From an uncultured Candidatus Melainabacteria bacterium (GTDB lineage: Bacteria; Cyanobacteriota; Vampirovibrionia; Gastranaerophilales; Gastranaerophilaceae), in assembly GCA_949927415.1 (NCBI GenBank), contig CATLFB010000004.1:112039-176038 (forward strand): a stretch of DNA of 64,000 nucleotides, read 5' to 3'. How positions within the stretch are numbered: the stretch's first letter is position 1; every line of letters starts with the position of its first letter. This document shows positions 32,947 through 41,704 of this stretch, piece after piece. The translations under genes were made by a program, and so were the position numbers. Below the pieces are notes generated by a model, which did not search any database, was not told the origin of the DNA, and saw nothing but the letters and a program-made list of their open reading frames with translations.

Positions 32947-35265
32947 TTATATTTGTTCTCTGCTTGGATCTTCCATGTTTATAACCTGCGCATAGGTGCG
33001 TTTTACGGGTTTTGCATTGGCTCTTTCTTCCGGGAATATCACCGGTTTTACGTATTTTTTCGTATCTCGTCCGAATTTTTCGGGATGTACGATTTCCATT
33101 TTGTCATATTCGACAGAAGAGCCTTTTGTATCAAGCGCCATTGCGATTGAAAAATATGTCTGCTGTCTTATGAAGTCATACCCGAAGTTTAGTTTAAAAT
33201 CATCCGGTCCGAGTGCGAAGATAAACGCATTTTCCTGAAATTGCTTGCCGTTTGGAGCGTCTCCGGAAAGGTTTATTGAAGTTGCATAAGCTACAGTGAG
33301 GTATTTATTCAGACGAATTGCTTCTCTTAAGAACACGTTTGATTTACCGTATCTGAAAGTATCAAAACGCGGCAGAGGAGTTCTGTCATCATAAGCGGTT
33401 TGGAAATATCCTATATCCTGCATCCAGTATTTATATTGTGAATGCACGACAGGCCCGATTCTTCCGACAAACTGCGTATCGCCGGTTCCGTAAAGAGCGG
33501 CGCTTCCCTGCATTGCAATACCTGCGTCAAGGTGAAGTCTTTTTTCTTTGTTGTGGTATGAGTACAAGGATTGGTTGATACTTGCCATGTATTTGAAACG
33601 GGTTGTACCCATTTCAGGAGATTTCAGCCGTTTTTCGTCATGTCTGTTAACATCAGAATCGTGCATATAGCCGGCGCTCACTCTGTGCTGGAATGTCAGA
33701 GGCATATTTTTGCCTAGAAAATCAGGTATTCTTTTGCCGTCCATATAGATAACTTCGGCCAAATATTTTGCCATGCGCTGGCCCATCCACCAGTCGTTCA
33801 TGTAAGAATTGACGCCGTATTGGAAAAGGACTTTGTCATCAAGTTTTTGCTTACCGCGCATTACGAAGATATTTTCCGCGCTTCCGTAAATCATATCAGT
33901 ACGGTTTGTTGCACTTGTGTAGCGCATTGCGCCCCCAAAGCCCCAGCCGTCTTTATAATTGATTATCGGCATTAATTTTACGGTTGAGCCGAACGGGGCA
34001 TCAAAAACAAAGCCGGGTCCTGCGAACATTCCGATTCTTGAACGGGTTCCGAATTCGGGGATATTAGTTTCCACATAGTTGTGATTTTTGTCCGTGTGGA
34101 CGCTGAATCTTTTAAAGTGGTGGAATTTTGAATCTCCAAACTGGATATCGCCGTCTTTTACGGTAATTACGTCATGCTCATCTTTTGCATCGACTTTAAT
34201 GTGTTTTGCAATAATTTTTACTTTTGTATTGCCTGAAAGTTCATCCAGATGCGATTGCGCTGCATCAGGGATTACCATCTGGTCAATTCTTGCCTTCAGA
34301 TACATTGTCACAAGTCTCAGAACATAATGGTCTTCCGATGCAAGTTTACCTTTTTCAAGAACAACAAGATCATCTGAGGCAGTGGCTTTGTCTGCGTATA
34401 TTGTGATATTCGGCTGTTTTGATTTAAGATTTTTTATGAAGGCATTTTCTTCATTCAGATTGATTTGAAGGTAATCGCCGTACATGGTCTGGCCGTCGCG
34501 GGTAACTTCGACATTATCAAAGGCTTTTATAACGTTTGTGATTGAGTTATATGTTATCCTGTCGCCCACAATCGTTACATTTTGCGGGGGGAATGAAAGT
34601 GACGGGCGGCCGAGTGCTTCTATTTCGCCGGTTTCGTCAAGATAATTTACAACTTCACAATCAAGAACAGCGTCTTTTTCAGCTTCAACCTGTCTGACTC
34701 CGCCCTCGATTTTCACGGAATCGTTTTCGGATTCCGGATTTTCAGTATTAGAAATATCTTTTTCAGAATCTTTTTTTTCTAAATCATCAGAGCTTTCAGC
34801 ATCTTGTGAATCATTTTTTTTGCGAATCAGGTTAAAGTTTTTCTTTTCTTTTTTATCTTTGCCGTTTGTGATATCGATAAAGGTTTGAAGATTTTCTTTT
34901 TGCAAATCTTCAAGAGTTGTGTCCTCATCTTCGGCCATAAGTTTTTTCAATTCTTCAGCTTCTTGTTTTTTCAACTCGAGCATTTCTTCATGGGCTTTTA
35001 TCTTGAAGTGATTATTGATTCTTATGCGGATTTGCTTTAGTAAAGGCATGCCTGACAATTCTTTTTGATCAGGGTCATAAATTTCAGTCGGGGTAATGAC
35101 TTCACGCGTAGTTATAGGGGTTTCGTAGAAAAACTGCTGAATATCTTCCAATTCCTGCTGTTCTTTTGTTCTTTCAATTGAAGGATGCTGATACATATCC
35201 GTGAATGAATATGCGGCATTTGGCAGCATTAGAGATATTAAAGTTATGATGACTAATTTTTTCAA
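32947..35265 (-). CDS. LptD/OstA-like LPS-assembly outer membrane protein
   Basis: A 772-residue protein with a signal peptide (MKKLVIITLISLMLPNAAYS), a long acidic/Lys-rich N-terminal region (about residues 60-190), an OstA/LptA-type domain (IEALGRPSLSFPPQNVTIVGDRITYNS, near 215-240) and a beta-strand-rich C-terminal half that fits a barrel (GYMHDSDVNRHDEK, TVAYATSINLSG). It would deliver LPS to the outer leaflet. The charged insert and the weak barrel sequence make it divergent from standard LptD. It lies in a cluster with lpxB, lpxI and the M23 gene. Confidence 0.75.
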   Translation of the reverse strand: MKKLVIITLISLMLPNAAYSFTDMYQHPSIERTKEQQELEDIQQFFYETPITTREVITPTEIYDPDQKELSGMPLLKQIRIRINNHFKIKAHEEMLELKKQEAEELKKLMAEDEDTTLEDLQKENLQTFIDITNGKDKKEKKNFNLIRKKNDSQDAESSDDLEKKDSEKDISNTENPESENDSVKIEGGVRQVEAEKDAVLDCEVVNYLDETGEIEALGRPSLSFPPQNVTIVGDRITYNSITNVIKAFDNVEVTRDGQTMYGDYLQINLNEENAFIKNLKSKQPNITIYADKATASDDLVVLEKGKLASEDHYVLRLVTMYLKARIDQMVIPDAAQSHLDELSGNTKVKIIAKHIKVDAKDEHDVITVKDGDIQFGDSKFHHFKRFSVHTDKNHNYVETNIPEFGTRSRIGMFAGPGFVFDAPFGSTVKLMPIINYKDGWGFGGAMRYTSATNRTDMIYGSAENIFVMRGKQKLDDKVLFQYGVNSYMNDWWMGQRMAKYLAEVIYMDGKRIPDFLGKNMPLTFQHRVSAGYMHDSDVNRHDEKRLKSPEMGTTRFKYMASINQSLYSYHNKEKRLHLDAGIAMQGSAALYGTGDTQFVGRIGPVVHSQYKYWMQDIGYFQTAYDDRTPLPRFDTFRYGKSNVFLREAIRLNKYLTVAYATSINLSGDAPNGKQFQENAFIFALGPDDFKLNFGYDFIRQQTYFSIAMALDTKGSSVEYDKMEIVHPEKFGRDTKKYVKPVIFPEERANAKPVKRTYAQVINMEDPSREQI

Positions 35266-35279
35266 GATTAATTCCTTTA

Positions 35280-36404
35280 TTAAATAAACTGAAGCGGATT
35301 GTTTGGTTTTCCGTTAATTCTCACTTCGAAATGGCAGTGAGGGCCTGTTGAATAGCCTGTTGTACCCTCAAGTCCTATAACCTGCCCTTTTGTCACAACC
35401 TGACCGTTGCCGACTTTAATTGTCGACATGTGCGCGTAAAGCGTCGTGGTCGGCCTTCCGTTAACAATACCATGGTCAATAATAACAACTTTTCCATAGC
35501 CGCCGTACCAGCCGGAATAGATTACTTTTCCGCCGTTTGAGGCACGTATGCTTCCGCCGTTAGGCCCGCCGATATCAATACCGGAGTGAAAAGTTTTGCT
35601 GTTAAATATCGGATGAGTTCTCCAACCGAAGGGGGATGTTATCCGTCCCGCAATAGGCTTAATAAAGCCTGCGGATGAAACCTTTACGGTTGAATTGTTA
35701 TAGCCTTTGCTAATCATTTTTTGAAGACTTTCGGACTGTCTTTCAAGCTCGCGTTCAGCCTTTTGATAATAGGCTTTGTCGTTTTTTAGCTTGTTAATCA
35801 TACTCTGGTTTTGAGCAATAGCCTGCTTGATGTTTTTTTGCTGTGAATTAATATTATCAATAGTTGAGGCTAACGCAAGCTTTTGCGACTCAACGTCTTT
35901 TTTCATTTTGGCAAGCTTTTGTGATTTTTCCTTCAACTCAACCATTTTTTTATAATCGCGTTGGATAATTATTCGCTCAAAATACACGACATCCAAAAGC
36001 GCGTTAACATCTTTTGCAGAAAGTATAAGTTCAAACATGCCGAGCCGCTGATTTTTAAACACCTGACGGATTCGGTTTTTCAACTGAACGTCAGTATTGT
36101 TGAAATCGGTCTGAGCTTTTGAAAGTTCGATTTCCATACTGTTCAACTTACTCTGGAGAGTATTGTAGCGCGCGCGGGAAGCTTCAAGATTCGAGTGCGT
36201 ATCTTCAAGCCTGCGCTGGTTTTTGTAGAGTTTATTTTTCTCAAGCCCTTCAAGAACCTGAATTCTTTTAATTTTTTCTCTGGTCTGCTTTTTTTTCTGA
36301 TCAATTGATGTTGCACATGCCGCATCGGGTGTCAATGTAACCATACATATCAACACCGTCAGCATTGTTATAACCAAATTTTTCACAATTTTATTTAAAT
36401 TCAT
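35280..36404 (-). CDS. M23 murein peptidase with coiled coil (EnvC/NlpD-like)
   Basis: A 374-residue exported protein. It has a signal peptide or anchor (residues about 8-30, LVITMLTVLICMVTLTPDAACA), a long coiled coil to about residue 245, and an intact LytM domain with zinc ligands in FHSGIDIG and GPHCHFEV. It cuts peptidoglycan, or as an EnvC-like protein activates amidases, during division. It is followed by the LptD-like gene 14 bp downstream, and probably shares a transcript with the 34-residue membrane protein upstream. Confidence 0.88.
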   Translation of the reverse strand: MNLNKIVKNLVITMLTVLICMVTLTPDAACATSIDQKKKQTREKIKRIQVLEGLEKNKLYKNQRRLEDTHSNLEASRARYNTLQSKLNSMEIELSKAQTDFNNTDVQLKNRIRQVFKNQRLGMFELILSAKDVNALLDVVYFERIIIQRDYKKMVELKEKSQKLAKMKKDVESQKLALASTIDNINSQQKNIKQAIAQNQSMINKLKNDKAYYQKAERELERQSESLQKMISKGYNNSTVKVSSAGFIKPIAGRITSPFGWRTHPIFNSKTFHSGIDIGGPNGGSIRASNGGKVIYSGWYGGYGKVVIIDHGIVNGRPTTTLYAHMSTIKVGNGQVVTKGQVIGLEGTTGYSTGPHCHFEVRINGKPNNPLQFI

Positions 36405-36412
36405 TTAGTTCC

Positions 36413-36517
36413 CTATTTGAATAACAGAGGCAGCATCATCAAACCTACAGTCCAAGCAATAAAAGTTACGGCAATAATACCGATGATTAATTTCTGGTGT
36501 TTTCTGAAAAATTCCAT
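36413..36517 (-). CDS. 34-residue single-helix membrane protein
   Basis: A short gene: ATG at 36515-36517 with AGGGGAAG just upstream, stop TAG at 36413-36415. The product has a basic N-terminus (MEFFRKHQK), then one hydrophobic helix (LIIGIIAVTFIAWTVGLMML) and ends with a Lys. The ribosome site and clean hydrophobic pattern support translation. It lies 9 bp before the M23 peptidase gene on the same strand. The N-terminus resembles the membrane anchor of PpiD/SurA-type proteins, but nothing else is left. Confidence 0.6.
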   Translation of the reverse strand: MEFFRKHQKLIIGIIAVTFIAWTVGLMMLPLLFK

Positions 36518-36588
36518 CTTCTTCCCCTAAGTTTACTATTCATATTGTACTATAAGAAAATATTTTGTGCAATTATGTTAAATTTAAT

Positions 36589-36617
36589 TTGCAAAAAATC
36601 CCGTTATCATTTAATAT
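36589..36617 (+). promoter_or_regulatory. Promoter for the P-loop/TPR gene, probably leaderless
   Basis: -35 TTGCAA (36589-36594), 17-bp spacer, -10 TAATAT (36612-36617). The ATG at 36626 follows after 8 nt, so transcription would start at or next to it. No ribosome site is present. Confidence 0.6.
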
Positions 36618-36625
36618 TAACTTAT

Positions 36626-39022
36626 ATGGAAAAGAATTTTATAAACAATACGGCGGATAAGAAAACTTTTTTGAACTCAACAGTGAATGGAATCAATCCG
36701 ATTCTTGCGGAAAACAACCTTGAAAAATTCTCACAGATGTCGAAATTTTTCAATTCGGAAAACTTCATGCTTCTGGTGAACGGTTTTTTAGGAACAGGAA
36801 AATCTGCGCTCGTTGATTATTTTCTGAACTTTTTAAACACTGACGTTATTGTTTTGAAATACAACTGTTATGAGACAACTGTTTTGGATGATATGCTTTT
36901 GTCGTTTTTTGAAAAGTTCAAAGAACTGACGGCTGAAAACATTATCTCAGAACCTAAAATGCGTTCTGAGAATTTCATACAAAAGATTAATTCTTATTTT
37001 GCATCAATTACGACGCCGTTTGTGATTGTTATTGATTCTTTTGAGGAAGTATTAAAAGCGAACAAGGCTGAAATTCTCGAATTTTTGAAACACCTTTCAC
37101 AATCCGGAAGGGTTAAAGTTGTGCTTGTGTCGAGAAAATTTGACTCTGAAGACTTTGAAAACAATTTCAGTTATGAAAAAATCACCATTAGCGCGCTCGA
37201 GAAACATCTTTTTGAAAAATATTTAAAATCTTCCGGGATAAAGCTTATCGGGCCTGTTTCGGACGAACTTTACAAACACACGCGCGGCTACTTTTTTTAC
37301 ATGGCGCTTGCGGTTAAAATTATACAGATTCGGGGTTTGAGCCTTTATGAATTTCTTGACGGATTTGGAAAAAGTTTTCTTTCGTTCAACGATTTTTTAC
37401 TCAGAGAAGCGCTTTCTTTGATTGATCCGGTGAGCGGACATCTTTTCAGGCTTTTGACAGTTATCAGGCATCCGTTGAATATAAATCTTTTAAAAACGCT
37501 CAATCTTTATGATGAATTCAAAATCAAAGTTTTTATTGAAACAATGATACTTTCAAAAGACGGGAATATGATTTATCTGAAAGATTACTACAAAAACATT
37601 GCGGACAATTCTATTCCTGACAATGTTGCGGTGAAACTTCACAGAAGCTGCGTTGAACTTTACAACACCCAGCTTCCCTTAAAACCGATGGAAAGGGATT
37701 TATTAATTTCGCGCGCTACAATGCGTTCTGAAATTGAATATCACAGCATCTTCCTGCCCAAAAAGCCCATTGCAAAACCGAAACTTTTATTGGAAGAAAC
37801 AAACAAAAACGAACCGGTTGTGCAGGAAGAAATTCCCGAACAAAAAGATATCAAAAGCATCAGATTTATTTTTGAGAGCGAAGAAGAAGAAACGTCCATT
37901 ATGAACAGTATAGCAGATTCAATAAACGAATTTATAACGTTCACCGACGAACAGATAAAAGAAATCGAAAAAGAAAACAATATGTCAATCATAGAACTCG
38001 TGAACCGCGCGCGTTTAGAAGAAAACGATTTCAATTTTAAAAGAGTTGTAATGATTTACCAGCGTTGTTTGATGATGAAAAACGACAATGATTTTCAAAC
38101 ACTTCTTCCGGTAATCAATTTCAAACTTGCGCTCGCGTATTCAAAGCTTTCGGATTGGTTTAATGCATTGAAATATTTTGAGGAATCGGCAAAAATATAT
38201 TCATCAGCGGGCGACATAATAAAATTTGCCAATACGCAGTTTGAGATAGCAAACATTTATTATTTAATGTTCAAACGCGACAAGGCAAAAGAGGTTTTAG
38301 AAGAAATCACCGCTTTAAAAAATCTTTCGGCTGAAATTTATATTAAAGCATACATACTTCTTGCGGATTTGGCAGATGATAATGCAGACAAGGCTTATGA
38401 ATATTTGAAATCAGCGCTTGAACAATCTGAAAATCTTGAAGATGAAAAACTTCTTGCCGAACTTTATTACAAATTGGCAATCGCAAGCGACGAAATCGGA
38501 GAAACAAAGCAGGCAGTTCTTTTATACAAAAGCTGTATTGAAATAGACAAGTCAAAAAATCCGTTTATTTCAAGCGCATATTCAAACCTTGCGGCGATTT
38601 ACGAAGAGGCAGATGCAAAGCCTTCCGCAATCCGCTTTTACGAACTCAGCCTTGCAATTGATACCGAAAACAAAAACCTCAACGGAATTTACTTATCTTC
38701 AATGAAGCTTGCCTCGCTCAACAAGAAAACGAATCAAACGGCAGCATTGGAATTTTACACCCGAGCGTATGACACGGCCTGCAAACTCAATGAAACTTTT
38801 TACAAAGTTTCATCAACAATGGCGCTCGGAGATTTTTATGTGTATTCCAACAAGCCGCAAAAGGCTTATGAAAAATACTTACAGGCAAAAACACTTGCCG
38901 AAGGTAATTTAGGCGAAAAAAACATGAAAAAAATCGAACGACGCATAAACGATTTGCAAATACAGCTTGACAATGCTACTCTGGAAGACATCAAGGACGG
39001 AAACTCAGGTGCAGATAATTAA
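36626..39022 (+). CDS. STAND-like P-loop ATPase with TPR repeats
   Basis: A 798-residue protein. Walker A is NGFLGTGKS (residues 52-60) and Walker B is VIVIDSFEEV (about 133-142), followed by VSRKFDS as a sensor-like stretch and a winged-helix-like region. The middle (about 400-470) is acidic linker, and the C-terminal 330 residues are TPR repeats (LALAYSKLSDWFNALKYFEESAKIY and others). This is the layout of STAND signalling NTPases used in regulation and in phage defence; no effector domain is recognised. The start is ATG 36626 because the upstream frame lacks signals. Its end overlaps rsmG by 14 bp. Confidence 0.7.
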   Translation: MEKNFINNTADKKTFLNSTVNGINPILAENNLEKFSQMSKFFNSENFMLLVNGFLGTGKSALVDYFLNFLNTDVIVLKYNCYETTVLDDMLLSFFEKFKELTAENIISEPKMRSENFIQKINSYFASITTPFVIVIDSFEEVLKANKAEILEFLKHLSQSGRVKVVLVSRKFDSEDFENNFSYEKITISALEKHLFEKYLKSSGIKLIGPVSDELYKHTRGYFFYMALAVKIIQIRGLSLYEFLDGFGKSFLSFNDFLLREALSLIDPVSGHLFRLLTVIRHPLNINLLKTLNLYDEFKIKVFIETMILSKDGNMIYLKDYYKNIADNSIPDNVAVKLHRSCVELYNTQLPLKPMERDLLISRATMRSEIEYHSIFLPKKPIAKPKLLLEETNKNEPVVQEEIPEQKDIKSIRFIFESEEEETSIMNSIADSINEFITFTDEQIKEIEKENNMSIIELVNRARLEENDFNFKRVVMIYQRCLMMKNDNDFQTLLPVINFKLALAYSKLSDWFNALKYFEESAKIYSSAGDIIKFANTQFEIANIYYLMFKRDKAKEVLEEITALKNLSAEIYIKAYILLADLADDNADKAYEYLKSALEQSENLEDEKLLAELYYKLAIASDEIGETKQAVLLYKSCIEIDKSKNPFISSAYSNLAAIYEEADAKPSAIRFYELSLAIDTENKNLNGIYLSSMKLASLNKKTNQTAALEFYTRAYDTACKLNETFYKVSSTMALGDFYVYSNKPQKAYEKYLQAKTLAEGNLGEKNMKKIERRINDLQIQLDNATLEDIKDGNSGADN

Positions 39023-39602
39023 AGACGAATTCAAAGATTACATAAAAGCCTTTTTGGAAGAAAATTCAAAACTCAATTTAATCTCAAAAAACGACGAAAA
39101 ATATTTATGGGAAAAACACATCTTCGACAGCCTTGCAATAACAAAGGTTTTTGAAGAATACGGCATTCCCAAAACGCTTTTGGATATCGGGACAGGCGGC
39201 GGATTTCCATCAGTTCCGATAGCAGTCAGGTATCCTGAGATTGAAGTTTTCGCACTCGACAGCATACGAAAAAAAATTAATGCAATCGAAAATCTGAAAA
39301 TTGCGCTTAATCTAAACAATCTACACACACTTTGCGAGCGTGCGGAAAATTTATCACAAAAATTTGATACAATAACCTCACGCGCAGTGGCGCCCCTGAA
39401 AGTTATTTCCGGCTATGCCGCGCCCCTGCTCAACAATAACGGCTATTTTATCGCTTACAAATCCAGAAAAGCTGATGAAGAAATTCAAGAAGCTAAAACA
39501 GCCCTAAAAACCGGCAAACTCGAGATTATAGACATAATAAAATACGAACTGCCGCTTGAAGAAGTTCATGAAAGAAATTTGATAGTCCTAAAGAAAAATT
39601 AG
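39009..39602 (+). CDS. rsmG: 16S rRNA (guanine527-N7)-methyltransferase
   Basis: A 197-residue SAM-dependent methyltransferase. The SAM-binding motif TLLDIGTGGGFPSVPIAVRYP and the RsmG region SRAVAPLKVISGYAAPLL are intact. It methylates G527 of 16S rRNA. GTG at 39009, with AAGGACGG at 38993-39000, is chosen over the upstream TTG, which has no ribosome site. It is translationally coupled to the P-loop/TPR gene. Confidence 0.93.
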   Translation: MQIIKDEFKDYIKAFLEENSKLNLISKNDEKYLWEKHIFDSLAITKVFEEYGIPKTLLDIGTGGGFPSVPIAVRYPEIEVFALDSIRKKINAIENLKIALNLNNLHTLCERAENLSQKFDTITSRAVAPLKVISGYAAPLLNNNGYFIAYKSRKADEEIQEAKTALKTGKLEIIDIIKYELPLEEVHERNLIVLKKN

Positions 39603-39636
39603 CAAAAAGATAAATTTACAAGGTTTTACCAAAAAT

Positions 39637-40422
39637 ATGATTAAACTCAACCCCTTTAATATACTTAGAAAACCCCAAAAACTCGCCTCAGAAAGCTCAA
39701 ACGCTCCGGAATATCTATCCGCGCCGATTTTTCGCACGCAGAGTAACCTAAAACTATTAAACCCGCTTCCGGTCAAACTAAAAACCGACACGGCAACAGT
39801 TCAAGTCGGAAATGCAATGGATTCTTACAGCCAATTCGCAACCTATGTTAACAAGAAAAAATATACAGAGATGGGCCGTCACACTTTCGATATTGAAAAC
39901 AATATTTTAGACGGAATAGAAATGGACACATGGGACAAGTTTCAAGGAAACGGCATCGGAGAAATTATGCGTCTCGTATCGGTTATTGAAACTGCTGAAA
40001 ATAATTTGAAAGGCATTAGCGCAATTTCTTTATCTCGCGCAGTTCCGTTTCATTTTAAATACTTTTTCCGTCCGGATTTTTCAAACTCCATAAATTCTGC
40101 CGCAATAAGTCAACAAGGGAATATCGAAAAAATTCTGACCCAAATTGCAAACAACGAACATTCTGAATCCTGCACAAAAGAAAAGGCACAAATTCTGCAT
40201 AAATTTATGCAGAATTCCGGATTAAATCCGGAATTTGTCCAAAAATTTGACGAATTCCTCACCGGCTATATAAAAGAAAACCTGCACCGCTGGGATAAAA
40301 CAGGTTTCTTTCCCGAAAACAAACTTACGGTTCCTATGTCATTAAAATCAGAAACCATCCGACAAAACGCCGGATTCTTCAACGAACTTTTCAAAAAACA
40401 CGGTATTGATTATACCATTTAG
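39637..40422 (+). CDS. Hypothetical protein with a GNAT-like motif
   Basis: A 261-residue protein of uncertain family. A region near residue 100 (KFQGNGIGEIMRLVSVIETAENNLKGISAISLS) looks like the acetyl-CoA loop of GNAT enzymes (QxxGIG) with the following helix and strand; the rest is not recognised. The first 60 residues are low-complexity. It lies 34 bp after rsmG and may be read from the same transcript. It is not clearly an acetyltransferase. Confidence 0.55.
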   Translation: MIKLNPFNILRKPQKLASESSNAPEYLSAPIFRTQSNLKLLNPLPVKLKTDTATVQVGNAMDSYSQFATYVNKKKYTEMGRHTFDIENNILDGIEMDTWDKFQGNGIGEIMRLVSVIETAENNLKGISAISLSRAVPFHFKYFFRPDFSNSINSAAISQQGNIEKILTQIANNEHSESCTKEKAQILHKFMQNSGLNPEFVQKFDEFLTGYIKENLHRWDKTGFFPENKLTVPMSLKSETIRQNAGFFNELFKKHGIDYTI

Positions 40423-40476
40423 GCCCAACTTTTTTAATATTTTGCGAATCTCAGAAAAATTCACAAGAAATTTGCA

Positions 40477-40506
40477 AATTTTTAAACACCCTGGTGTTTA
40501 AAAATT
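40477..40506. terminator. Perfect 14-bp hairpin, likely terminator
   Basis: AATTTTTAAACACC (40477-40490) and GGTGTTTAAAAATT (40493-40506) with a 2-nt loop. It can end the 39637 gene (plus) or a leftward transcript from the C-rich stretch beyond it. Confidence 0.6.
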
Positions 40507-40511
40507 CCCCA

Positions 40512-40622
40512 TCAGCAAAATAAAACATCCAACGAACCTCGTGAAGCTCCTACAAACACCTCCCCCAGCGGCCTCATCAAATTCTGCACTTCACAACCTA
40601 ATCCCTCCAAAAGCGCCCACAA
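40512..40622 (-). other. Composition island with a possible 36-codon ORF
   Basis: Bases 40530-40640 are C-rich on the plus strand, unlike the AT-rich surroundings. The minus strand has an open frame from TTG 40622 to TGA 40514, ending GEVFVGASRGSLDVLFC, directly before the hairpin at 40477-40506. There is no ribosome site. It could be a small gene, a gene fragment or a part of an imported element. Confidence 0.25.
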
Positions 40623-40770
40623 CTAATCTCTACCCAATATATTGCAGTGCCTGAGGCACCTCACTGTATTAAAACTTTTATACGCTTCTTATTTCACTCG
40701 TTTAAGCCGTGAGGCCATTTTCTACGGTTTTAGAACTCTTAATGAGTTCTAAAATCCTTGAAAAGAAGGC

Positions 40771-40910
40771 AAAAAAAACCACTCATTACTGAGTGGGTCG
40801 TTTTCTGCATCCTAATGGTCTCTTTTAGTGTTTATTATTTAGGAGTTTATATGTTTTTGGGGTTAATGAATCTATTTATATTTAGTGTTTCGACTACACT
40901 TAAATCTTAT
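40771..40910 (-). ncRNA. Predicted small RNA of about 140 nt
   Basis: On the minus strand: promoter TTGACA (40940-40945), 17-bp spacer, AATAAT (40917-40922), so the start is near 40910. The transcript has stops in all frames, a 5' hairpin (AGTGT/ACACT) and ends at a perfect terminator CCACTCA-GTAA-TGAGTGG followed by eight T's (40771-40796). A further 11-bp perfect inverted repeat, TTTTAGAACTC/GAGTTCTAAAA (40728-40754), lies beyond. The rest of the 800-bp gap (40423-41228) is AT-rich without a gene. Confidence 0.5.
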
Positions 40911-40939
40911 GTCTTTATTATTGCACTGAATAAATTAAA

Positions 40940-40945
40940 TGTCAA
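40940..40945 (-). promoter_or_regulatory. -35 box of the predicted small RNA
   Basis: A perfect TTGACA on the minus strand, 17 bp from AATAAT at 40917-40922 (5 of 6 consensus bases). Confidence 0.5.
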
Positions 40946-41228
40946 CTACAAGGTTTAATCTTTTTTGAGCAATTTCCGAAAATGCGCATATAGTGTAGAA
41001 TTTACACTTTACAAAACTTAACATTATGTTATTTTTTTATTTTATTTGGGCATGTGAGAAAGATTTATGTAAACAAATGTAAACCAAATTAATTAAAATT
41101 AAGCAATTTTTGATAAAGTATATACTTTATATATACAAGAGTATAAAATCTATAGAGAGCTTTAAAAATTGTGCAGAAAGCTTTAATTTCGGGCATAATA
41201 TATTTAAGCACTCAAAGAGAGGTCGAGC

Positions 41229-41534
41229 ATGACGAGCGGTTACAACAACGGCAGTATTGCCCCTATAAACAGAATAAATCTTGGTGCGGATGCTCAGGTT
41301 GATTTGCAGAGAGCCGGCAACAACACGAATTATTACGACACGTCGAAAATCGCCGGCGCAAGCGAAACTGTTCGATATGAACAGAATTACGACCCCGGAA
41401 GTTTCGGGTTCTTATCCAAGACAAGCCCTTTTGCAACCGGCCTCAACCCGTTTCAAAACAATTTCTCAGAGCAAATACTTGCCTACAAGGACGACGGAAC
41501 AATCCTCACCGGAAGGACAATCGGAATCGGATAA
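41229..41534 (+). CDS. Hypothetical 101-residue protein
   Basis: A product rich in Asn, Gly and Tyr, without a hydrophobic segment (GYNNGSIAPINRINLGADAQ ... GSFGFLSKTSPFATGLNPF). No family is recognised. The ATG follows GAGAGG at a good distance, and a terminator lies directly after it, so it is a monocistronic gene. The AT-rich upstream region (to 41030) holds the block TACTTTATATATACA shared with the promoter at 10716. The low complexity suggests a structural or secreted role, but no signal peptide is seen. Confidence 0.6.
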   Translation: MTSGYNNGSIAPINRINLGADAQVDLQRAGNNTNYYDTSKIAGASETVRYEQNYDPGSFGFLSKTSPFATGLNPFQNNFSEQILAYKDDGTILTGRTIGIG

Positions 41535-41547
41535 AACATAAATTTTC

Positions 41548-41587
41548 AGCCCGCTTAGAAACGAATAAGCGGGCTTTGTAATTTTTT
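41548..41587 (+). terminator. Intrinsic terminator after the 101-residue protein
   Basis: AGCCCGCTTA (41548-41557) pairs with TAAGCGGGCT (41566-41575) across 8 nt, then TTGTAATTTTTT. Confidence 0.85.
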
Positions 41588-41704
41588 GTAAACATTATAT
41601 TAAAAAATAGCCTTCCAAAGGCAGAATTTTTATTGTAGAGTGTAGATAAGGGTATTAATGAATAATGCAGACTAATGATTAATTATGATAGGAGACATAT
41701 TTGT

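Noticed and set aside
40758..40958. A hydrophobic 66-codon frame on the plus strand
   Set aside because: It starts at TTG without a ribosome site, and the perfect terminator hairpin and promoter of the predicted leftward RNA lie within it.
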